Positions 1 to 5,070 of a stretch of 11,422 nt of DNA are shown here, piece by piece. Location of the stretch: contig JACPRG010000026.1 of the NCBI GenBank assembly GCA_016190025.1, positions 1-11,422 of the forward strand, written 5' to 3'. Made by a program: the position numbers and the translations under genes. The first letter of the stretch is position 1; the number at the start of each line of letters is the position of its first letter. The stretch is from Candidatus Tectimicrobiota bacterium (GTDB taxonomy: Bacteria; UBA8248; JACPRG01). The notes below the pieces were generated by a model that had not been told where the DNA came from, made no database searches, and saw only the letters and a list, made by a program, of their open reading frames with translations.

Positions 1-28
1 CGCGCCGGGCTTCTTGGACAGGGGACAT
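1..28 (-). CDS. 5' end of a leftward gene running off the window
   Basis: An ATG on the minus strand at 28-26 opens a frame (M-S-P-V-Q-E-A-R-R) that leaves the window after nine codons. It is called mainly because a strong Shine-Dalgarno, AGGAGGAGAG (minus strand, 46-37), ends 8 nt before the ATG, and because a promoter-like element lies upstream on the same strand (187-158). Nine residues are too few to name a product. The alternative is that this is chance, since purine-rich stretches are not rare at this GC content. Confidence 0.45.
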
Positions 29-157
29 GGAAATCACTCTCCTCCTGGATGACCTTCACCCGCCGCGGGGCCGAGTCAGGGCGGATGGAACACGCTTCCC
101 CGGACTCGCGGGTCCATTCCGATGACCGCATCGGCTGACAGTCTGGAAAGAGAGCAC

Positions 158-187
158 AGCATAAGAAACAAGACAGAAGTCCGTCAA
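158..187 (-). promoter_or_regulatory. possible sigma-70 promoter for the leftward gene at the left edge
   Basis: On the minus strand TTGACG (187-182, 5/6 to the -35 consensus) is followed after 18 nt by TATGCT (163-158, 4/6 to the -10). Transcription would start near 151 and leave a leader of about 120 nt before the ATG at 28. That leader contains a small inverted repeat, CCGATG-ACCG-CATCGG (119-134). Nothing else is seen between 29 and 247. Confidence 0.35.
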
Positions 188-247
188 CATGATTTCTCCC
201 CTTCCGCCAAGTCGCCGAGGTACGCCAGAAGGCTCGGCCATCCGCCG

Positions 248-538
248 TCAGCCCGCCTGATTGACCGCTCTCCCGACCGCCTGCGTCTGCCGGACGAACT
301 GCTCCGTGATGTGGTGGGTCCAGACGCAGCTGGACTTCTCCCGCGTCCAGACCCGCGGCCGGTTGTTTTCCCCGTCGTGGATCCGGTCCAGCTCGGAGAA
401 GATCTCGATGACGTTTCCATCGGGGTCGGGATAATACAGAAAGAGATTGTGGCCGGGGCCGTGGCGACCGATCCCCCACAGAGACTTGACGCCGTTTTTC
501 CAGGCCCCGACGGCCGCCTCCTGATTGCACTGCCGCCG
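248..538 (-). pseudogene. C-terminal remnant of a VOC-family (glyoxalase/extradiol dioxygenase-like) protein
   Basis: Translating the minus strand in the frame that ends at the TGA 250-248 gives a C-terminal VOC module. A helix-like QEAAVGAWKNGVKSLWG is followed by GRHGPGHNLFLYYPDPDG and NVIEIFSELDRI. RHGPGHN supplies the His and VIE the Glu that act as metal ligands in this fold, as in 2,3-dihydroxybiphenyl/catechol 2,3-dioxygenase-type enzymes. The frame stays open upstream to about 690 but has no ATG, GTG or TTG, and no N-terminal VOC sequence is seen before about 530. The upstream end meets the promoter and 5' side of the tRNA on the other strand. I therefore call a 5'-truncated relic: family fairly sure, exact enzyme unknown. 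A C-terminal domain of an oddly started gene is possible but unsupported. Confidence 0.6.
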
Positions 539-647
539 AGCGGGGACAAGGCCACGGTCCTTGACCCGTTGGCGGGCCTGAACATCCGAGGCCTGTCTGC
601 GGACCCTGTGGCCCGCCCGAGGCTGGGGCGGCTCGCCCCCCTTTTCG

Positions 648-676
648 TTGCAGGTCCCCGCGGGGCGTGCTAAATT
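648..676 (+). promoter_or_regulatory. promoter of the tRNA-Ala gene
   Basis: TTGCAG (648-653, 4/6 to the -35) and TAAATT (671-676, 4/6 to the -10) are separated by exactly 17 nt and precede the mature tRNA by 14 nt. The spacer carries a perfect GC palindrome, CCCCGCGGGG (656-665). The predicted start near 683 gives a short 5' leader for RNase P to remove. Confidence 0.55.
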
Positions 677-690
677 CTCTGGTGCCGCAC

Positions 691-766
691 GGGGCTGTAG
701 CTCAGCTGGGAGAGCGCATGACTGGCAGTCATGAGGTCAGGGGTTCGATCCCCCTCAGCTCCACCA
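691..766 (+). tRNA. tRNA-Ala, anticodon GGC, with encoded CCA
   Basis: This is a full 76-nt cloverleaf. The acceptor GGGGCTG pairs with CAGCTCC and includes the G3:U70 wobble that is the alanine identity element. The D stem is GCTC/GAGC. The anticodon stem CATGA/TCATG holds loop CTGGCAG, with anticodon GGC reading GCC codons. The T arm AGGGG-TTCGATC-CCCCT is followed by discriminator A and a templated CCA. GCC is the expected favoured alanine codon in a genome of this GC content. It is rightward, with its own promoter and terminator, so it looks like a single-gene unit. Confidence 0.97.
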
Positions 767-777
767 AGGGAATTCAA

Positions 778-806
778 AGGGTCGCGGGAATCCTGCGGCC
801 CTTTTT
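778..806 (+). terminator. rho-independent terminator after tRNA-Ala
   Basis: AGGGTCGCGGG (778-788) pairs with CCTGCGGCCCT (792-802) as an 11-bp stem with two G-U wobbles and a 3-nt loop. A run of five T (802-806) follows at once. It begins 12 nt after the CCA end. Confidence 0.75.
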
Positions 807-997
807 GCTTGGATCTGCTACCGTGAGGCGCGGGAGGGGGGGAAGGGCCGGAGAGCAACCCTGCGGGCGCATCCCGTCCGCTCCCCCAAGCCCCTCTGGG
901 CAACCCCGTTCGGGTCACCCTGTCACATGTCCGGGAAGAAACCGAACTGTACAGATAATCGCCAATTCCCCATGGGAATTTGTGAAAGGAGGCCGCC
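807..997. other. non-coding stretch with an inverted repeat
   Basis: No convincing gene lies between the tRNA terminator and the relic at 998. The one ordered element is a perfect inverted repeat, AATTCCC-CAT-GGGAATT (964-980), five nt before the ribosome-binding-site-like AAGGAGG (986-992). An 8-bp palindrome CTGTACAG (946-953) is also present; too short to interpret. Confidence 0.4.
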
Positions 998-1173
998 TTG
1001 GCCGCAAGACGCCGGGGAAAGAGGGAGCGGGTCCGCCCCCGGGCCGGGCGGCCGAGGACCGAGAGGCCTTCCAAAACCTCTTGGCCGGGTTGCGCGACGA
1101 CCTTGAACCTGAATCGGCCACTAGGGTATGCAAAAATGGCAAAAAAGAGAAACGAACCCAAAAACTCCTTTGA
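998..1173 (+). pseudogene. frameshifted relic of a small basic-N-terminus protein (tentative)
   Basis: AAGGAGG (986-992) sits 5 nt before a TTG at 998, followed by a basic start LAARRRGK. After a shift to the neighbouring frame near 1020 the protein-like text continues as GRAAEDREAFQNLLAGLRDD then LEPESATRV, ending at TGA 1171-1173. This resembles small proteins of mobile or duplicated loci that begin with a basic, Gly/Pro/Arg-rich stretch, carry an N-A-L-K-H-G motif, and continue with E-D-x-E-A-F-x-x-L-L-x-x-L-R-x-D-L-x-P. That resemblance is from memory and unverified. The central NALKHG part is missing, so the gene is both frameshifted and deleted if the reading is right. Confidence 0.3.
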
Positions 1174-1399
1174 AAACAATGGGTTGAAATTTGGCTTTTG
1201 GCTTTGCGCGATTGGGCGGCGTTGCGCAGTCCATCCGGGAGGGGTCTCAGTGATCCCCGGTTTTGGATGCACACCCCAGTCTCAACCGGCGCGTAGAGCC
1301 GCCATTTTTGAAAGAGGCGTACAGGATGAATTTCTCGGCGGACCGTAGCTGCAAAGCTTGTCTTTGCCCAACGCCGGGGTGGGGCGAGGCGTCTGATTT
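1174..1399. other. intergenic, AT-rich at its left end
   Basis: No supported gene. About 1130-1205 is strikingly A/T-rich for this window, with short near-repeats (GCAAAAATGGCAAAAAA on one side, TTTGGCTTTTGGCTTTGC on the other) and a 6-bp inverted repeat AACCCA/TGGGTT (1155-1160/1180-1185). No clear terminator for the leftward operon is visible between 1399 and 1200. Confidence 0.4.
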
Positions 1400-2335
1400 T
1401 CACCGCGAAGTGTACAGCCCGTCGATGAACCCGCTCTCGTCGATCTCGCGCACGAAGCGGAGGTCCCATACCGTGAAGGGGTGGGCGATTTCCCCTTCAG
1501 GATAGGCGAGGGCCGCGACGCGGAGGGTGTTTCGCAAGGCCGCCAGGGACGGATAGGGCTTGGGTTCCAAGACGGCGCCGTACTCTTCCCAGAGATGCTC
1601 GGCCAGAGAGGTCTCCCGAAGAGAAAAATCCTCGCGCATTTTTTCCATGAGGGCTCCCATCGAGTCATCCTTCCGGGTTTTAAAGAAGTGGATGCCTGTG
1701 ATAATCGCCCTCAGAAAATCCTTGATGAACTCCGGTTCCCGGGCGACGGTTTCTGACTCCGCCGTCACCGTCACCCCCCAGAGGATCGGGACGGGGGCAA
1801 GGCGGAAGCGCCTCAGCCCCTCGGCCTCCGCCAGGAGATCGAAGGGGGGCCTCACGAGCGTCGCCTCCGCCCGGCCGTCGAGGAGGGCCTTCATGCGCTC
1901 CCCGTCGTCCCAGTGGGTGGGAACAAAGGAGATCCCCTCCCGGGAGGCGGCCAATCCCAGGTTCTCCAGATGAAAGGGGATCGTCAGGCCGGGAAAGTGC
2001 CGGGCGCCGTAGACGGCAAGCCTTTTCCCGGCCAACCGGCTCGGGTCCGCGATGGATGGGACACAGACGAGCCAGTCCAGGGACAGGTTCATGGCCTGGG
2101 CCAGGCAGAGGGTTTTCTTGCCTTGGGCACGGCTCACGTAAGGGAGGAGGTGCTGGCCGATGATGAGGTCCACCTCGCCCCGGAAAAGGGCCGCCTCAGC
2201 CTCTCGGTCCCCTTCGCAATAGCGCCACGCGACAGCGAAGCCATACCGTCCCCAGAGGTCGTAGTGGTCCATCACGCAGAGAAGCACCCTCTGCATCTGG
2301 CTCCGGTAGGCGACGGTCAGCCGGCGTCCGGGCAT
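1400..2335 (-). CDS. SsuA/THI5-like substrate-binding protein without signal peptide
   Basis: The 311-residue protein has the layout of type 2 periplasmic binding proteins of the NMT1/THI5/SsuA group. An opening strand LTVAYRSQ is followed by an early GEVDLIIGQHLLPY segment, a hinge-like SRLAGKRLAVYGARHFPG near residues 110-125, and the second lobe with EGISFVPTHWDDGERMKALLDGRAEA. It ends with long helices (FIKDFLRAIITGIHFFK). Family members bind small organic ligands for ABC uptake. The N-terminus (MPGRRLTVAYRS) has no hydrophobic signal sequence or lipobox, and only 24 nt separate it from the upstream cupin stop, so no leader is hidden there. It may act in the cytoplasm as a ligand sensor or as an enzyme-like THI5 relative. 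It is the last gene of the leftward run and no permease or ATPase gene is nearby. The ribosome-binding site is weak (GGAG, 16 nt upstream), so translational coupling is possible. Confidence 0.75.
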   Translation of the reverse strand: MPGRRLTVAYRSQMQRVLLCVMDHYDLWGRYGFAVAWRYCEGDREAEAALFRGEVDLIIGQHLLPYVSRAQGKKTLCLAQAMNLSLDWLVCVPSIADPSRLAGKRLAVYGARHFPGLTIPFHLENLGLAASREGISFVPTHWDDGERMKALLDGRAEATLVRPPFDLLAEAEGLRRFRLAPVPILWGVTVTAESETVAREPEFIKDFLRAIITGIHFFKTRKDDSMGALMEKMREDFSLRETSLAEHLWEEYGAVLEPKPYPSLAALRNTLRVAALAYPEGEIAHPFTVWDLRFVREIDESGFIDGLYTSR

Positions 2336-2359
2336 GTCGGCTTTTCTCGAGGCTCCGGC

Positions 2360-2941
2360 TCACCGGTCCGTGAGGTCGTGCCAGGTCCCGCCCCCCGGGC
2401 CCCGCTTGAAGGAATTTTCTTTGAGATTGAAAATCCGCATCTTCACGTCCTGGAGGTTTTTTTCATAGATGGTCAGGCTGACGGCGGGCTCGTCGGACGG
2501 GTTGTGCGTTTGGTGGATCTCGCCGGGCAGGAACGCGTCCACGGCTCCCGGCTCGAGGAGATAGTGCTGGATCTTCGTCAGGTGGGCCGTTCCCCGACCC
2601 TCGTCTTCCTTCCCGACGCGAAACCGCGTCATGCCGATCGGGCGGAGATAGATCCCATAGACCCCCCACCCCGGACCGTGGTCGTGGGGCGGGCCGACGT
2701 GGCCCGGCCGCAGCACGTTCGCGGTGACGGAGAAACCAAAATCGGCGTCCCGATACAGGAGGTAGGTGCCGGACTCCCCGGCTCGGGGGAGGCCGTAGCG
2801 CCGGCCGAGGAAGGATGAGTCGCCGAGGAGGTCGACCATCGCGGCCTTGACGCGGGCCAACGCCTCCAGGCGGTCCGGCCCGCTCCCTTGGGCCTCCCGC
2901 ACACTGTTCTTGAACCGCTCCATCGTGTCGAGAGATGCCAT
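2360..2941 (-). CDS. cysteine-dioxygenase-like cupin metalloprotein
   Basis: This is a 193-residue single cupin protein. A helical N-terminus (1-45) leads to the barrel: first metal motif PPHDHGPGWGVYGIY with His86 and His88, and second motif LPGEIHQTHNPSDEP with His143. The usual cupin Glu after HxH is absent, as in the cysteine dioxygenase group, which binds Fe(II) by three His. A thiol dioxygenase or other O2-using role is thus plausible, but the substrate is unknown; the catalytic Tyr/Cys pair of CDO cannot be assigned by eye. The start is backed by GGGGGGAG just before the ATG. It lies 110 nt after the thioredoxin gene, behind a pair of tandem palindromes, and 24 nt before the second binding-protein gene. 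Confidence 0.75.
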   Translation of the reverse strand: MASLDTMERFKNSVREAQGSGPDRLEALARVKAAMVDLLGDSSFLGRRYGLPRAGESGTYLLYRDADFGFSVTANVLRPGHVGPPHDHGPGWGVYGIYLRPIGMTRFRVGKEDEGRGTAHLTKIQHYLLEPGAVDAFLPGEIHQTHNPSDEPAVSLTIYEKNLQDVKMRIFNLKENSFKRGPGGGTWHDLTDR

Positions 2942-2992
2942 TGCTCCCCCCTTTCTGCCTTCTCCGGACCTGCAGGCCGCGCGAGACGCCGG

Positions 2993-3024
2993 GAGGTCGC
3001 AGACCTCAAGAGGTCACAGACCTC
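2993..3024. repeat. two tandem 15-bp palindromes between the thioredoxin and cupin genes
   Basis: GAGGTC-GCA-GACCTC (2993-3007) and GAGGTC-ACA-GACCTC (3010-3024) are two perfect 6-bp inverted repeats with 3-nt centres, spaced 17 bp apart. The 17-bp unit is repeated with two mismatches. In the leftward transcript they would form two successive hairpins; in DNA they could be a tandem operator. They fill part of the widest gap (110 nt) in the lower half of the operon. Confidence 0.7.
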
Positions 3025-3051
3025 AAAGCCGGCGCTCTCCGCGACGTGCCG

Positions 3052-3372
3052 TCAGGCCGCGAGGTGCCGCTCGATCGCCGTCCGGTAATCCCCCTTGGTC
3101 TTGGCCCCCTGAATCCGCTCCACGACCTCACCCTGCTTGAACAGGAGGACGGTCGGGATGCTCTTCACCTCATAGCGTTTGGGGATCCCGGGGTTTTCGT
3201 CCACATCGACCTTCCCGAACCGGACCCGGCCGGAATACTCCTCGGCGAGCCTCGTCAGGAAAGGGGCGATCATGCGGCAGGGGCCGCACCAAGGGGCGGT
3301 CAGGTCCACCACCGTCAGGGCCGGTGCGGAGAGAACCTCGCTCTCGAAATTCGAATCGGTGAACGTCTCCAT
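3052..3372 (-). CDS. thioredoxin
   Basis: The 106-residue protein is a complete classical thioredoxin, with active site W28-C29-G30-P31-C32, the strand VVDLTAP before it, KVDVDENP at about 54-61, the cis-proline in SIPTVLLF (Pro73), and a C-terminal helix. There is no signal peptide, so it is cytoplasmic and would move electrons from thioredoxin reductase to disulfides. AAGGAGAA lies 8 nt before the ATG. It follows the AhpD-like selenoprotein gene by 60 nt. AhpD-fold peroxidases need a dithiol reductant, so this thioredoxin is the likely partner (inference). It is probably a dedicated copy rather than the housekeeping trxA, given its operon position. Confidence 0.93.
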   Translation of the reverse strand: METFTDSNFESEVLSAPALTVVDLTAPWCGPCRMIAPFLTRLAEEYSGRVRFGKVDVDENPGIPKRYEVKSIPTVLLFKQGEVVERIQGAKTKGDYRTAIERHLAA

Positions 3373-3432
3373 CCAAGGGCTTCTCCTTCTCGGCTCCGCC
3401 CGATCCGCCGCTCATTCCCCCGGTCGCCGGCG

Positions 3433-3972
3433 TCAGGGGAGGATGCCCAGGGAGTCGACGAACCGGGTGAAGCCGGTGTTGAAGGCCATCCACTCCTGCA
3501 TCTCCACGAACTGCTGATCGGTGAGGCCCAATCTCTTCAGCTCCATGAACTCCTCGTCCGTGATGTTGTTCGGGTCCACCGTGGACTTCCAGGTGAACTC
3601 CAGCATCTTCCGTTCTTTCTCGGGGAAGCTCTCCAGGTCCAGCTTGCGGATCATCTCCATCCGCTGATCGTCCACACCCTCGGCACGGAGGATGTTCGAA
3701 TGGAAATTCACTCAAGCCGTGCAGTTGTTGGCCTCGGAGATGAGCAGCGCCATGCTCTCTTTCAGCTCAAAGGACAGCGTGCCGCCCCGGCTCAGCAGCT
3801 TCGTCTTCTCCCAGTTGACCTCCAGGAGCTCCGGCCAGTTTGCGAAGGCCTTGAAGAGGTTCGCGACCCTTCCGCGGACTTTGATCATGTCGTCGTAGAC
3901 CGCGCGGACCCTCTCACCGGCCTCCTCGTACTCGACGTAGGGGACCCTTGCCTTGTGCTGGACCTGAGCCAT
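3433..3972 (-). CDS. AhpD-like selenoprotein with a C-x-x-U redox motif, read through an in-frame TGA
   Basis: Read continuously with the TGA at 3714-3712 as selenocysteine, the frame encodes one 179-residue AhpD/carboxymuconolactone-decarboxylase-fold protein. The first part (residues 1-86) ends ...MALLISEANNCTA; after the TGA it goes on VNFHSNILRAEG with no frame change. The family motif here is normally E-x-x-N-C-x-x-C-x-x-x-H, so the TGA replaces exactly the second active-site Cys: Cys84-Thr-Ala-Sec87, with the catalytic-site His91 downstream. Family proteins reduce peroxides using this dithiol, recharged by a dihydrolipoyl or thioredoxin-like partner. The start is supported by AGGAGG 11 nt upstream; the true stop is TGA at 3435-3433. 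A SECIS-like hairpin follows the Sec codon. AhpD-like selenoproteins are a known class; a nonsense mutation at just this codon is the alternative and is less likely, since the downstream half is intact. Confidence 0.88.
3671..3700 (-). promoter_or_regulatory. bacterial SECIS-like hairpin for Sec insertion
   Basis: Downstream of the TGA codon the mRNA can form an 8-bp stem, ACAUCCUC (3695-3688) with GAGGGUGU (3681-3674), closing a 6-nt loop CGUGCC (3687-3682). Below it, UUC (3700-3698) can pair with GGA (3673-3671) across a 2-nt GA bulge. The loop starts 24 nt after the UGA and has a G in its first two positions, then U. These match the known bacterial SECIS pattern (loop about 16-37 nt after UGA, early loop G) bound by SelB. 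The hairpin lies inside the coding sequence, as it must in bacteria. Folding was done by eye. Confidence 0.6.
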
Positions 3973-4032
3973 GTTCGTTTTCCCCTCCTTCCCTGCGGAC
4001 GGCGTGGGATTCTAGGGAAGCGCTTCCTTCCC

Positions 4033-5016
4033 TCAATGAAAAAGGTCTCTGGGCATGAACTCGTTCGTGTACATCTCCTGTGCCGAAACCTTGCGCTCCA
4101 GCTTCATGTAGCGGCTGAAGGTGTCAATCGTTTTGCGCATCTTCTCCTGATCCACGAGACCCACGCCCCTCTTGCGGGTTTCCGGCGTCAAGAGATGGTC
4201 GATGGCGATTTGCAGTTCCTGCCGGGTCACGTCTCGGGAGGCTGTCGGCTTGTGGCGCAAGAAGATGTCCACCGCCTCCTCCGGGTGGCCGAAGGCCCAG
4301 GCAATCCCCCGGTACGTGGCGTGGACGAACCGGCGCACCGTGTCGGCCCGGTCCCGGAGCGTGGAATCGAGCGTGACCAGCGCATGCGCGTACGTGTCGA
4401 GCCCCCAGTCGCCGTAGCGGAAGGCTTGAATTTCCTTCCCGGCCTGCCGGGCTCCCTTTTCCAGGGCGGGGACCACGGTATACATGGTCGTGATGGCGTC
4501 CACCTTCCCCGTGATCAGGCTCGAGTTCTTCGCCGCGGCCGTCATGGGGACGAACTCCCATTTCTGGATCCCGTTGATCTTCGCAAAGGCGGGAAAGATC
4601 GCGTATGTCCCGGAACCCACTTCGTCACCGATCCTTCGGCCCTCCAGGTCCCTGGGGTTTTGCATGCCGGAGCCCTTCAGCACGAAAACCACGGCGAGGC
4701 TCTTGTCGGCCAGGATGCCCACCACCCTGGCGGGAACGCCCCTGGAGCGGGCCACGATGGCCGCCCCCATGTCGACCTTGACGAAGTCGGCCGCCCGTGC
4801 CCCCAGGCGTTTCAGGTTATCCGCCGATCCCCGGCCCCGTTCGATGGCGACGTCAATCGCAGCCTCGCGATAGAACCCCTTGTCGAGGGCGCAATAGTAG
4901 GGGGCGTGTTTTCCGTAGGGTATCCAGTCGAGAAGAAAGATCGCTTTCTCGGCGGCTCCCGAGACGCCCGTCCCCGCAAAAAGAAAAAAAGCCGCCCACA
5001 CTGCCCGGAGCTTCAT
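4033..5016 (-). CDS. secreted SsuA/NMT1-like ABC-transporter substrate-binding protein
   Basis: The 327-residue protein has a clear Sec signal peptide (MKLRAVWAAFFLFAGTGVSG, likely cleaved near residue 21). The mature part has the NMT1/THI5/SsuA pattern: IFLLDWIPYGKHAPYYCALD then KGFYREAAIDVAIERGRGSA at the ligand entrance, ADFVKVDMGAAIVARSRGVP, the PRDLEGRRIGDEVGSGTY hinge region, and GKVDAITTMYTVVPALEKGA. Such proteins bring nitrogen- or sulfur-containing small molecules, pyrimidine precursors or aromatics to an ABC permease. GGGAGG lies 9 nt before the ATG. No permease or ATPase gene is present in the window, so it must borrow one or work with a transporter outside. It sits between the Mo-enzyme gene (54 nt upstream) and the selenoprotein gene (60 nt downstream), which argues that its ligand feeds this pathway. 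Confidence 0.88.
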   Translation of the reverse strand: MKLRAVWAAFFLFAGTGVSGAAEKAIFLLDWIPYGKHAPYYCALDKGFYREAAIDVAIERGRGSADNLKRLGARAADFVKVDMGAAIVARSRGVPARVVGILADKSLAVVFVLKGSGMQNPRDLEGRRIGDEVGSGTYAIFPAFAKINGIQKWEFVPMTAAAKNSSLITGKVDAITTMYTVVPALEKGARQAGKEIQAFRYGDWGLDTYAHALVTLDSTLRDRADTVRRFVHATYRGIAWAFGHPEEAVDIFLRHKPTASRDVTRQELQIAIDHLLTPETRKRGVGLVDQEKMRKTIDTFSRYMKLERKVSAQEMYTNEFMPRDLFH

Positions 5017-5070
5017 CGCCGCGCCCTCCCTGGTTCAAATCTCCCGCTCTACCCTCTGCCGCGCCGGTCC

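Noticed and set aside
946..959. CTGTACAG palindrome and GATAAT as LexA box or promoter
   Set aside because: No matching -35 at 16-19 nt and the spacing does not fit a LexA operator.
670..1272. Leftward frame with a GDRTPDLMTASHALSQLSYS-like end
   Set aside because: That peptide is the antisense translation of the tRNA-Ala gene, a familiar spurious annotation; the rest has no protein-like pattern.
3433..3711. Separate gene starting at the GTG right after the TGA
   Set aside because: No Shine-Dalgarno sequence is placed for it, and the product would be half of the AhpD fold; the continuous Sec-containing reading explains both halves.
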